DNA from: Anaerolineae bacterium
GTDB taxonomy: Bacteria > Chloroflexota > Anaerolineae > Aggregatilineales > Phototrophicaceae
Assembly (NCBI GenBank): GCA_022843745.1
Contig: JALHNB010000012.1
Coordinates: forward strand, 1-64,000
Direction of reading: 5' to 3'
DNA length: 64,000 nucleotides
Each line of letters begins with the position of its first letter. The stretch's first letter is position 1. Position numbers and translations under genes: made by a program. The notes below the pieces were generated by a model that was not told where the DNA came from, made no database searches, and saw only the letters and a program-made list of their open reading frames with translations. Below, in pieces: positions 48,962 through 57,306 of the stretch.

Positions 48962-51310
48962 TTAACGCAGGTGGCCGAATTTATGCTCACTGCGCAGCAC
49001 AGTAATCACAAACCCGGCTGGATTGGCGATGTTCGTGCGCTCAGATAGTTGCCCCAACATCCATTCCACCAACTTCACGCCGTATTTTTGCACGTGTTCA
49101 TAAGCTAATCCCCGTGCCAGCGCCCGATCAGGATTGATGGCGCGAACGGCCTCATACAGGCGATCCGCCAGCACCGTCTCACGCGGACTTAAATCTGGCA
49201 ATTGCTGCACGATGGGCTGGGCTTTAACTTTAAACGGCTTGCTGTGCTTGTCATGCCAGACTTTGCGCCACCATTTTTTGCACTGTTCCGGGTCTTTCCA
49301 GATGCTTTCGGGAATCAATTCCCAGATTGTGTGTTTACAGCGTTGGCATTCACCGGGCATATCAACCTGAATCTCCGTGCGGAGACAGCTTGGGCAGAGC
49401 CAGAACGTTTTACTCGGCACTGGAACTTCTGCATAGTGCTGATGGGATTCGAATATTTGTTCTGGTTGAGGTGCTTCGTTTACATTATTGTGAATTTCTT
49501 CACGAATAATTTGCGTCTTATGATGTTCATGATCTGGCTCTTTGTGCCAGCCGAACTCAAGCTGCTGTGGCCCATAGCGATAGAAATTCCAGTGCTGCCG
49601 CGTCAGATACAAGCTTCGAAATCTTCGTAATAAATTGAGAGCCAGACCTTGAATTGGCGGGAAACGCTTGCCGTCGCCGCGCTCGATAAATAGCCCCTTA
49701 GCCGCCTCCTTTTTGAATGGTAGCGAATGCGCTACGTCCCATGTCAGCGGTGTCTGGTGATATTTAAGCGTCACCTGAAGCCCGATCTGGCGGTCATAAC
49801 GGCGACATGTCCACACTGAAATTCCTAGACGTTGCGAGAGCCAGTGGCGTGAATATGTGGCAGGTCGTCGCTGAAATAACCCACGCTGTAACGCCTGACG
49901 ATAGGCTTTCGGGCTTTTCAGGTCTTCGGCGAGAATCGGGTCACCGTGCGTCAATTTGACATTGAGACTTCGGCACAGGGCGGCGTTATCGGGCATCAGA
50001 AACCAGCGGGATGGGCAACCAATACTTCGGTATAAATCATTTTTGATTCGTTTTGCACCCCTAACAAAAACGCATTTTTTTTGTTTGTGGTAATGACTAT
50101 GCGCAGCGTTAGCGGTTTTTGTCTTTGGGGGGTTTACGGGGGGTTCAGCCGTCTTCACCGCTTTGAAAATATGTTTTCCAGCGGGTGCAATGGTGCGAAT
50201 TGCATCCTGCACAGCCCGTCTGCCGATCCCATAAATTTTTAACAGCGAACAGGCCACGCGCTCGGTGAAAATCATGCCCGCCTTAATACCCGCCAGCAAA
50301 AGTCCATCCAAAACCCGCGCTGCTGCTGTGCATCCCATTTGCAGGAGTTTTTCGCGGATGCTGTTAGAAATCGCGTAATTGACAGCTTTGCGTAACGGTT
50401 GACGCGCCGGACGTTTGAATGCACTTTTAATGGTCTGAACAGCTTCGCGGCGGCGCATCTCTGGCGTTTCGCGGGTATGATCGCTGCGGGGCGGCTGAAT
50501 AATATGGATTTCGACCAGTTTTTTGACGACTTCGGTCTGTATCCAGCCGCTATCCCGTAAATAAATTGCGATTTTCAGGAGCGCGTTGTTACGGCCAATT
50601 TCCGCCGCCAGTGTACGATACCAATTCCTAATAGCCTCGTTTGAAAGCGACGGCAGCGCTTCACCCAGAATGCCCGTTAAACGTTTGCTGCTGTCGCCCA
50701 TGACCTCGACAGCGGCAACGTTACGCGGAAGATTTTGCGCAAATCCACGCATTTCGACGGCGCGATAGGTGTCCAAAAACGCCCGAATGCGGTTAAAACT
50801 GTGCTGCGAGAGCGTTACGAGATCAAAAGTCTGGGAAACTTCCCATCGTTTCCCGTCGATGATCGTCGGCGGCGCGACCACATAGGTCGATTGTGCCTGA
50901 AAATCCGCGCCATTGATGCGCTTGTTGAGCAGTTTCATGCCGGATGGAACGCGGTAATAATAATGGGGCAAACCACGCCCGCCGGATCGAATCGTGAATG
51001 TCTGCGCCAGATCGGGACAGCAGCGGGCAAACGCCTCTGCCATGTCCTGACGGTCAAAATCGAGTACCGCTAATTTCGAAATGGAGCCGCAAATAAGCGC
51101 TAATCCGCCGTAACGGTTATCACAGAACCACGAATCGATTTCCTCTCTGCTGGCACGCCGAAATTGATAATCTGACCAATTAATGGCTGCTACTTTAGCC
51201 TTCTCTGGTTGCGAATCACCCCAGATTGGAATGACCGACCAGCCCAGATTTCGGTACAAATGCGCCGATTCACGCAGCTCAGAGGCGTAAATTTCACGCG
51301 AATTTAACAC
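48962..51310 (-). CDS. PrimPol-type replication protein with C-terminal zinc finger
   Basis: A 782-aa protein. Residues about 8-165 are a bifunctional primase/polymerase (PrimPol) domain: catalytic D84-x-D86 (AVLDFDRQD), the SGGRGLPH116 loop and DFQAQSTYVVAPPT. A long central part without a recognised helicase Walker motif follows, then a four-Cys zinc finger (C639, C642, C655, C658: CPSC...CQRC), and a C-terminal NPAGFVITVLR helix like those of replication initiators. The start is GTG at 51310. Such proteins prime or start replication of plasmids and integrative elements. It is followed upstream by a non-coding region and parAB, which supports a replicon role. Confidence 0.8.
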   Translation of the reverse strand: MLNSREIYASELRESAHLYRNLGWSVIPIWGDSQPEKAKVAAINWSDYQFRRASREEIDSWFCDNRYGGLALICGSISKLAVLDFDRQDMAEAFARCCPDLAQTFTIRSGGRGLPHYYYRVPSGMKLLNKRINGADFQAQSTYVVAPPTIIDGKRWEVSQTFDLVTLSQHSFNRIRAFLDTYRAVEMRGFAQNLPRNVAAVEVMGDSSKRLTGILGEALPSLSNEAIRNWYRTLAAEIGRNNALLKIAIYLRDSGWIQTEVVKKLVEIHIIQPPRSDHTRETPEMRRREAVQTIKSAFKRPARQPLRKAVNYAISNSIREKLLQMGCTAAARVLDGLLLAGIKAGMIFTERVACSLLKIYGIGRRAVQDAIRTIAPAGKHIFKAVKTAEPPVNPPKTKTANAAHSHYHKQKKCVFVRGAKRIKNDLYRSIGCPSRWFLMPDNAALCRSLNVKLTHGDPILAEDLKSPKAYRQALQRGLFQRRPATYSRHWLSQRLGISVWTCRRYDRQIGLQVTLKYHQTPLTWDVAHSLPFKKEAAKGLFIERGDGKRFPPIQGLALNLLRRFRSLYLTRQHWNFYRYGPQQLEFGWHKEPDHEHHKTQIIREEIHNNVNEAPQPEQIFESHQHYAEVPVPSKTFWLCPSCLRTEIQVDMPGECQRCKHTIWELIPESIWKDPEQCKKWWRKVWHDKHSKPFKVKAQPIVQQLPDLSPRETVLADRLYEAVRAINPDRALARGLAYEHVQKYGVKLVEWMLGQLSERTNIANPAGFVITVLRSEHKFGHLR

Positions 51311-51549
51311 AAAACGCGCTCTTTCTAGAGGACGCCCATTGCTAAATTCGCGAATTACCGTTACACTAAATCATGGGATTGATGAGGTGTTTTGCAGATT
51401 TTTAGACGGTTGCCGTTGAAACAACCATCTGCGCTACTACGATCCACTGAACCACAAAAGTGCCTGGTAGTGAGTGAACCGCATGAATCTGGTAAAACTT
51501 TAGTCAGTGTTAGCGGTAAACTAAAATTCAGCTAGAATGCCTCTGATAG

Positions 51550-51591
51550 TTAAAAAGCCTGTTCCCTTTTTGGGAGTTGGGCTTTTTAATT
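51550..51591. terminator. Bidirectional hairpin terminator
   Basis: TTAAAAAGCC pairs with GGCTTTTTAA, enclosing an inner TCCC-TTTTT-GGGA stem. The arms end in A-rich and T-rich tracts on both sides, so transcripts from either strand could end here. Confidence 0.65.
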
Positions 51592-51816
51592 TTTAGGACA
51601 AAACGCAAACCGTAAACTATCTTTCATTAACCATTCGAATCATACACCACGCTCTCGATTCTCGCAAATGGCAGCTAACGCGCTCAGATTCCCTCTAGAT
51701 CGCGCGTAAAGGCCGATTTCCCGCGTTTAAGACCATAAAATGTTAAGTTGTAGCTGAAGCCGTTAAAAACGCGCTCAGGCTGTTTTTTCGTTCTCGAAAA
51801 CTTAGCGATTTCTCAA

Positions 51817-51845
51817 TTGCCATGCACACGAAAATCGACTACACT
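51817..51845 (+). promoter_or_regulatory. Promoter of the candidate small RNA
   Basis: TTGCCA (51817-51822) and TACACT (51840-51845) are separated by exactly 17 bp, a good sigma-70 match inside a region with no protein gene. Confidence 0.6.
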
Positions 51846-51851
51846 AGCTCC

Positions 51852-51958
51852 TAATTGTTTTCCAAAACTCGTCAGCATCTTCGCTGACGTTGGCGTGGTC
51901 AACCCCTCGTTGATCGCCGAGACCGTGTTCTAGCTGGCTTAGAATGCGGTCTTTTTTT
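51852..51958 (+). ncRNA. Candidate small structured RNA between PrimPol and parB
   Basis: A promoter-like sequence is followed by three hairpins in row: 51870-51889 (7-bp stem CGTCAGC/GCTGACG), 51892-51918 (GGCG...CGCC with an inner GTCAA/TTGAT) and 51921-51951 (12-bp stem with two G-T pairs), then TTTTTTT at 51952-51958, a textbook intrinsic terminator. The predicted RNA is about 107 nt. It is antisense to any PrimPol transcript that starts upstream of 51958, so it could be a counter-transcribed copy-number regulator. No known RNA family is recognised. Confidence 0.55.
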
Positions 51959-52128
51959 AAATTTCGTATCCCAAAATTACTCCGTGATATAAGTCCCTGA
52001 TAAGTGTTTAGCTCCCCTACCCTGCCCTTTCGGGTCGTTTATTGGATGAAAATCTGCGAAAAAAGCCGTTTTTTTGACCTTCCGACCTCGCCGGAACGCG
52101 GTGGGGGAGGGGCATATCGCAATCTGGG

Positions 52129-53316
52129 TTAACGTCCGTTGCGTTTTCGATCATCCTGTAGCGCCCGTTTTAGCTCGTCTAACCAGCGCTCATGTTCCCC
52201 AATCGTCTGCAACGCTTTCTGCCGATCCTGGTCGTTGAGGATGTCCAGTTTGGCGGCATACGACCAGATTTTGCCGATGCGCTTTTTGTTGATGGCCTCG
52301 ACAAACGGGTTCGAGGGGTCTGAGACCGTTACGGACGTAACGGTCTCATGCGGCGACACCGTTACGGACGTAACACTCGTTTTATCGAAATTGCGAATTT
52401 CCCACTCGGTCAGGTTATGGTCATCGGCGTAATGCCACGACTCGTCATCGAGTTTGAGAAGACCCCGATAATGACGAATCTGTCCTGCGCTCTTTAACCC
52501 GATAGCCGTCAGAATTTTTTCACTCTGACGTAACGGTATGCGAAACTTGTTTCCATCTGCGACCTGCGCGTAATAGGCACGTTCCGACTGCCCTTCGTCA
52601 ATAATTTCCGCGAAGGATCGAAATTCAACCCCTTCCTGCCGCAGCAAATCCATAATCAGGATCGCCAGTTGCCGTGCTTTACTGATCGCGTTCAGGTCGG
52701 CGCGGGCATTGTTCTCGCCAGCTTGCCGCCATACATCCATCTGATCGACGATACGCGCTGGGATTTTTGACCACTGCCCATCGGAGAAAAAATTATTGAG
52801 CAGGTGATAAGCGATCCAGCGACGTTCACCCGTTTCCAGTCGATATTTGCGCCCGGTATGCACGATGGTGATCGGGTTTGTCAGCCCGACCTGCCGGATA
52901 TTGGCAGCTAATCGCGCAACGCTCAACAACGCTTTTTCGAGTGGCCCCGCGTCATCCGGGATTTCTTTTGACTCGTCAAAATCCTCTGTCCCGATCTGAG
53001 TCAAATGGGCTTTGACATCAAAATAATCGTTTTTTTCGCGTTCAACGGCCTGTATCCACACATCAAAAAGCGACCCAAGCGCTTCGGGTTCGCCTGTCCA
53101 GAAATTGCGTATAACCGACGGGATAATTCTGCGAGGCTGCGTAAAATCCGGGTAAATATCAAAGATACTGATCGGCTTGGCAACCTGACGCTGCTCGGCG
53201 ATGTCCAATGTGCCAGAATTGAAAATCGCGTCGGTAGCGTCCTGCGAAGTGACCTGCGCAGAAGCATTAAATACGTTGATGTCGTGGTCGCGACCACGAC
53301 GGACGCTCTTAGACAT
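52129..53316 (-). CDS. parB: ParB-like partition protein
   Basis: A 395-aa CTPase/DNA-binding protein of the ParB/RepB/Spo0J type. The N-terminal nuclease-like domain has the LANIRQVGLTNPITIVHTGRKYRLETGERRWIAYHLL block (residues about 135-172), with GERRW as the CTP-binding motif. A central helix-turn-helix region follows (IPLRQSEKILTAIGLKSAGQIRHYRGLLKL). The C-terminal part carries a TSVTVS repeat created by two palindromes in the DNA. It begins inside the last codons of parA (8-bp overlap), so both are translated together. It is longer than chromosomal ParB (about 300 aa), as in element-borne forms. Confidence 0.85.
   Translation of the reverse strand: MSKSVRRGRDHDINVFNASAQVTSQDATDAIFNSGTLDIAEQRQVAKPISIFDIYPDFTQPRRIIPSVIRNFWTGEPEALGSLFDVWIQAVEREKNDYFDVKAHLTQIGTEDFDESKEIPDDAGPLEKALLSVARLAANIRQVGLTNPITIVHTGRKYRLETGERRWIAYHLLNNFFSDGQWSKIPARIVDQMDVWRQAGENNARADLNAISKARQLAILIMDLLRQEGVEFRSFAEIIDEGQSERAYYAQVADGNKFRIPLRQSEKILTAIGLKSAGQIRHYRGLLKLDDESWHYADDHNLTEWEIRNFDKTSVTSVTVSPHETVTSVTVSDPSNPFVEAINKKRIGKIWSYAAKLDILNDQDRQKALQTIGEHERWLDELKRALQDDRKRNGR
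52321..52374. repeat. Candidate parS sites inside parB
   Basis: Bases 52321-52348 form a palindrome with 13-bp perfect arms and a GA centre (TGAGACCGTTACG-GA-CGTAACGGTCTCA, written here in parts). The 14-bp core GTTACGGACGTAAC recurs exactly 33 bp further at 52361-52374. The two copies share 17 bp (52326-52342 region). This is the only long palindrome in the partition genes and is a candidate ParB-binding centromere. The 33-bp phase also explains the TSVTVS repeat in the protein. Confidence 0.55.
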
Positions 53317-54097
53317 GCGCCATTGCTCCCTCGATGCGCTCTATCAGCCCCATAGCCTCGGCTGCCGCTTTTGTTTCGGGCGCAATCGAAAAGACAGGTC
53401 GCCGCATGGTCGCTGCTTCTGCCCAGATGGTGCGCTGCATGATCGGAGGCCACACCAACGCGCCAAACTGCTTTTGCAATTCGCGCAGATTTTCCGAATG
53501 TTCGACAGTCTGGGTGCGGAACATCGTCGGAATAATACCCAGAACTTCGATATTGCCGAGATTCCATTTATCGCGGTAGCTCTGCGCGGCCTGCCGATGC
53601 GAGATGCTTTCGACCAGCCCATCAAACGATAAATATTCGCATTTTGTGGGGTAAATAATGGCATCTGTCGCCAGATAGATCGACCCATGCAGCAGCGATG
53701 GAGTAGGGGAAGTATCGAAAACGACATAATCAATCGCGTTGGATAATTCTTGCAGGCGATCATGGACAGCGAAGGCATCCGAGGTCGAATTGGCGATATT
53801 GCGGGTTTCGACGTTGGACGGAATGACGAATAGCTGTCCCACGACAGGCTTGCCAGGAATCTGATATTGATCGGGTGGGATAAAGCGCATGACCTCTTTG
53901 AAGGGCATATCTCGCACGAGCAGATTATACAGACCCGGCTCTTTTGCCAGCCCTGACATGACGGTTGCATGACCCTGCGGATCGGCATCCACCAGGACAA
54001 CGCGATAGTCTTTGACAGCAAGCCCGGCGGCGATATGCGTTGCCAGGGTTGTCTTCCCGACACCGCCTTTTTCATTGAGTAGCGTGATAACTTTCAT
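53309..54097 (-). CDS. parA: ParA-family ATPase
   Basis: A 262-aa deviant Walker ATPase for DNA segregation. Motifs: Walker A KGGVGKTT (residues 10-17), switch VLVDADPQGHATVMSG, Walker B-like IDYVVFDTSPTPSLL and ILGIIPTMF. There is no N-terminal helix-turn-helix extension, so it is the short type often accompanied by a separate regulator. The ATG has GAGGTCG upstream. It overlaps parB by 8 bp and is preceded by a winged-helix gene. Confidence 0.93.
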   Translation of the reverse strand: MKVITLLNEKGGVGKTTLATHIAAGLAVKDYRVVLVDADPQGHATVMSGLAKEPGLYNLLVRDMPFKEVMRFIPPDQYQIPGKPVVGQLFVIPSNVETRNIANSTSDAFAVHDRLQELSNAIDYVVFDTSPTPSLLHGSIYLATDAIIYPTKCEYLSFDGLVESISHRQAAQSYRDKWNLGNIEVLGIIPTMFRTQTVEHSENLRELQKQFGALVWPPIMQRTIWAEAATMRRPVFSIAPETKAAAEAMGLIERIEGAMAHV

Positions 54098-54188
54098 GAT
54101 CGACCTCGATTATAAATCAAGCTGTTAGACCGGGCTGTTTATTGTTAGATAATAATTTTGTATTATGAATTTTTACAGGTGGCTTCAA

Positions 54189-54437
54189 TTAAGCCCCATC
54201 TGCAAGTCGGTAGACAAATTCAAAGCCAATCGGTGTCCGGTTATCCCGAAACTCGATTTGAATCAGCCCTCTCGCCTGGAGGATTTCGAGCATGGCAATG
54301 TCATAGGCCGACAGTTTGCGCTTCTCAATCGCTTTGGCGAGTTCGCTTCGGTTGAACCAACGATCTGGTGATTCTTTCATAACGTCGAATAACCTGCTTG
54401 AACGTTTTTCCAGGCGCGATGTGGTTTTCTCGAACAT
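54189..54437 (-). CDS. Small winged-helix protein upstream of parA
   Basis: An 82-aa protein: MFEKTTSRLEKRSSRLFDVM, then a likely winged helix (RWFNRSELAKAIEKRKLSAYDIAMLEILQARGLIQIEFRDN, residues about 27-67) and a short tail. GGAG lies nine bases before the ATG. I know no named family. Its place at the head of the parAB operon suggests that it regulates that operon, which is inference, since ParA here lacks its own DNA-binding domain. Confidence 0.7.
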   Translation of the reverse strand: MFEKTTSRLEKRSSRLFDVMKESPDRWFNRSELAKAIEKRKLSAYDIAMLEILQARGLIQIEFRDNRTPIGFEFVYRLADGA

Positions 54438-54482
54438 TCAACAAAACTCCGCAAATACATATCGACCAAAATGCTTAATGTG

Positions 54483-54510
54483 ATTATAGCGCTTTATGAC
54501 TTTGGTGCAA
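54483..54510 (-). promoter_or_regulatory. Promoter of the wHTH-parA-parB operon
   Basis: A perfect TATAAT (reverse of 54483-54488) with TTGCAC at 16 bp spacing (reverse of 54505-54510) lies about 45 bp upstream of the winged-helix ATG. Confidence 0.55.
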
Positions 54511-54619
54511 GACAGCTAGCCAGAATACAAGTCATTTTACGACATAAGTAGACAGTGGCAACACCAATGAGTTCCCCGCGTGCGTCTGCTTAAATCTTTA
54601 TGTCGAAAATATGGAACTT

Positions 54620-54643
54620 GTAGGGGCGCATAGCTGTGCGCCC
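54620..54643. repeat. GTAGGGGC palindromic element
   Basis: GTAGGGGCGCATAGCTGTGCGCCC, a family member with core GCGCATAGCTGTGCGC, lies between the menA-like gene and the partition operon. Confidence 0.7.
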
Positions 54644-54656
54644 TTGAATTGATCGC

Positions 54657-55577
54657 CTACATTCCTAAATTTTGCGCGATGAGGTAAACCAGCCAGCCGA
54701 GGACGATCAACAGGCCGACGCGCCCATGTAATTTGGCGGTGCGCCCCTGCGCTTGATGGAGCAGGGCGGTATCGGTTTTGGTGTAGATGATCTGGATCAG
54801 GCGATAGGCTTCGGGGAGGGTAATCAGCGCGAGAAGGGTTGTCCAGGGGATCACATTTAATAAAACCATGATGATGAGGGCAACATAGGTTCCGCCCACC
54901 AGAAAAAGATATTCCGCACGAGCGCCACGCAAGCCAAGCATGAGCGCCAGTGTGCGCTTGTTGACGGCACGATCTGCGTCCATATCCCGGATATTGTTGG
55001 CATGGAGAATGGCCGCGACCATAAATGAAATTGGAATTGCCGCGATCACGGGGGTGATGTCGAACTGACGAGCCATCACGTAATATGCGCCCAACACCAT
55101 CAGCGGCCCCATAAAGATGCCGACGGCGACTTCGCCAAGCCCGTTATAGGCGAGAGGGAATGGCCCAGCGGTGTAGGTAATGACGACTAAAACGCCGCCT
55201 AAGCCAATCCACAACAGCATGGGGCCGCTGTGAATGAGCAGCAGTAACCCTATTAGTGATCCGGCAACAACAGAAACAATCGCGCCGATCAAAACATCAT
55301 TGGGCGTGAGGATTTGATTTTTGATCGTCATGCCTTGCCCGGCCTGTTTGAATTCGTCCGCACCGCGTTTGAAGTCAAAATATTCGTTGATGAAATTGGC
55401 AGCGATTTGCAAGAACAGCGCACCGATGAGTGACAGCACGAACGGGATGAGATCAAAAACGCCTTTTTGCAGCGCGATCACCGCCGCCAATCCGAGTGGA
55501 GCATAAGTTGCTGTCAGGGTGCGTGGACGTGCGGCGCTGTACCAGGCTGAAAATTTCTGATTTGTGAAAAAAGACAC
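54657..55577 (-). CDS. menA: UbiA-family prenyltransferase, MenA-like
   Basis: A 306-aa membrane protein with about eight or nine spans. It joins a polyprenyl chain to 1,4-dihydroxy-2-naphthoate in menaquinone synthesis. The first Asp-rich motif is NEYFDFKRGADE (about residues 63-74), and the second region is HANNIRDMDADRAVNKRTLAL. The N-terminus WYSAARPRTLTATYAPLGL is the MenA signature. No other men genes are near. The related UbiA paralogues (chlorophyll or heme O types) fit less well. Confidence 0.82.
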   Translation of the reverse strand: MSFFTNQKFSAWYSAARPRTLTATYAPLGLAAVIALQKGVFDLIPFVLSLIGALFLQIAANFINEYFDFKRGADEFKQAGQGMTIKNQILTPNDVLIGAIVSVVAGSLIGLLLLIHSGPMLLWIGLGGVLVVITYTAGPFPLAYNGLGEVAVGIFMGPLMVLGAYYVMARQFDITPVIAAIPISFMVAAILHANNIRDMDADRAVNKRTLALMLGLRGARAEYLFLVGGTYVALIIMVLLNVIPWTTLLALITLPEAYRLIQIIYTKTDTALLHQAQGRTAKLHGRVGLLIVLGWLVYLIAQNLGM

Positions 55578-55597
55578 TTTTAACTCCGAAGGGATGT

Positions 55598-56458
55598 TTA
55601 CCGAGCGCTGCTCATTTGTACCATAATTTGCCGGATAAAGGTCTGATCGGATGCGCTATAGGTGTGGAAACGTTCTGGTTCAGCCGCGTAGTCAAGCAAA
55701 TCGTTCCAGCGCCCAGCCTGAAATGTTTGTTGATAGACCGGATTCAGATCAAATTTGATTTTCTCGTCATTCGCCAGCGGGATCACAAATTTTTTGAGCG
55801 CTTCATCAACACGAAAACCATAGCCGCGTGCTTTTCCAAGATTCCAATCGGGGCGCGGGTCAGTAATCGTAATCCAATAGGGGTAAGCTTCGGGGTGAGT
55901 TGGGTAGGGGGGAACTTGAGCCACAATCGAGGGCGATTCGTGCAAATAATCAATTTCGATCAGCGGAATGAGATTTTCCAGGGCGTGAAAACGATTGACT
56001 AAATAAGCATCATAATTACTGCCGCCGGGTTTGTTGGATGGAGAGAGCAGTTCGATACGCACGACGATCTGACCGAGCTTGTGCTGCGCTAAAAGCTCAC
56101 GAACGACAACAGACTTAGGTTGTTTAATGGGTTCTACGACTTCGGCTACTGGTGCTTCCCATGTGGCGATTTCGACGACGTTCATACCCGCCAAAACTGA
56201 CTCGCCTCGTTGAAAAATGGCTATGTCAGGTTTGGGCGACGAAAGAGAGCGAATGCCACCAAAATCAAAATTCTCAATTTGGAGTGATTGTTCGCTAAAG
56301 GCAAGATAGTGACTGGGGAGATGGCTATTGAGATCATCCGCAATGTATGTGATATGTCGGCTGTGAAATGAAGGCCACATGGCAGGCTGGTCAATCGTGC
56401 CAGCGGTTTGCAGCAGGCTGTTGAGATGTGCGTTAATGCCGGGGTAGGGGTTAGGCAT
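55598..56458 (-). CDS. DUF4058 family protein (second copy)
   Basis: A 286-aa relative of the protein at 41270. It has NPYPGINAHLNSLLQTAGTIDQPAMWPSFHSRHITYIADDL at the N-terminus, SLQIENFDFGG, VRIELLSPSNKPGGSNYDAYLVNRF and LIEIDYLHESP. The shared ELLSPSNK and LHES blocks mark the family. It is immediately before menA (about 20 bp) but no link in function is evident. Confidence 0.85.
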   Translation of the reverse strand: MPNPYPGINAHLNSLLQTAGTIDQPAMWPSFHSRHITYIADDLNSHLPSHYLAFSEQSLQIENFDFGGIRSLSSPKPDIAIFQRGESVLAGMNVVEIATWEAPVAEVVEPIKQPKSVVVRELLAQHKLGQIVVRIELLSPSNKPGGSNYDAYLVNRFHALENLIPLIEIDYLHESPSIVAQVPPYPTHPEAYPYWITITDPRPDWNLGKARGYGFRVDEALKKFVIPLANDEKIKFDLNPVYQQTFQAGRWNDLLDYAAEPERFHTYSASDQTFIRQIMVQMSSAR

Positions 56459-56574
56459 AGGTTACTCTCAGAATCTTTGCTTGTGATTATAGCATAAGGG
56501 CGAGGCAGCACCTCGCCCTAAGGAGAGCAGCTTTATTGCCGATAATTTCCAGCGGCAAGTATCCTATACAATTT

Positions 56575-57111
56575 CTACGCCCGAAGCTGCTCGAAAAACG
56601 CCTTGCGGAACTTCGCAACCTTTGGCGCGACGACAGCGCGGCAGTACCCCTGGTTTGGATTTTTCACAAAGTATTCCTGGTGATAATCCTCAGCAGGGTA
56701 GAACTTCGGCAGTTCCGTAACCTCGGTCACAATCGGCGCACCCCAGATACCCGAAGCGTTGATTTCTGCAATCGTCTGTTCGGCGATGGCCTTCTGTTCC
56801 GGCGTGTGATAATAAATGGCGGAGCGATATTGCGTACCCACGTCCGCGCCCTGGCGGTTGAGGGTAGTGGGGTCGTGGATGGTGAAAAACACGTTCAGCA
56901 GATCGCGAAAACTGACAACATCGGCATCATATGTGACCTGGACGACCTCGGCATGTCCGGTTGTGCCGGTGCAGACCATGCGGTAGTCGGGGTTCGGCAG
57001 ATGCCCACCCATATAGCCGGAGACGACATCTTCAACGCCCTTGAGTTCGTCGTATACCGCTTCCAGACACCAGAAACATCCACCCGCGAGCGTTGCGACT
57101 TCGCGCTTCAT
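56575..57111 (-). CDS. msrA: Peptide methionine sulfoxide reductase A
   Basis: Reduces methionine-S-sulfoxide in proteins. The 178-aa protein begins REVATLAGGCFWCLEAVYDELKGV, with catalytic Cys12 in GCFWC. The other conserved blocks are GYMGGHLPNPDYRMVCTGTTGHAEVVQVTYD, DPTTLNRQGADVGTQYRSAIYY and YHQEYFVKNPNQGYC, where the last Cys may be the resolving one. GGAAAGG precedes the ATG. It is transcribed on the minus strand away from the CMD gene at 57307. Confidence 0.96.
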   Translation of the reverse strand: MKREVATLAGGCFWCLEAVYDELKGVEDVVSGYMGGHLPNPDYRMVCTGTTGHAEVVQVTYDADVVSFRDLLNVFFTIHDPTTLNRQGADVGTQYRSAIYYHTPEQKAIAEQTIAEINASGIWGAPIVTEVTELPKFYPAEDYHQEYFVKNPNQGYCRAVVAPKVAKFRKAFFEQLRA

Positions 57112-57306
57112 GATATGACCTTTCCATAAATTCGATAAACCGGAAACTCCATTGTAGTCTCCTCACATCATTGTTCCGTTTCAATAATATGAGAATCTGA
57201 AATAAAATTCATAACAATTTCAGGAGATTCTTAACTTAAAATCAGAATTATTCCCCATAATGACTTAAATACAAAGATCTACATCAGCATAAAGGCAATC
57301 AAAAAA

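Larger units (their letters stand above)
51311..52128. other. Non-coding 818-bp region, candidate replication origin
   Basis: No protein gene is seen between the PrimPol start and the parB end. It holds AACGCGCTC at 51313-51321, 51677-51685 and 51768-51776 (the last two extend to AACGCGCTCAG), a hairpin terminator at 51550-51591, a promoter with a small-RNA-like unit at 51817-51958, A/T-rich tracts near 51940-51970, and ACCGTTAC at 51357-51364, which matches half of the palindrome in parB. A plasmid-type origin would look like this, but no DnaA box was found. Confidence 0.5.

Noticed and set aside
51921-51958. Reading the T-run hairpin as a parB terminator
   Set aside because: parB is on the minus strand, where no T-run follows the hairpin; the orientation fits a plus-strand transcript only.
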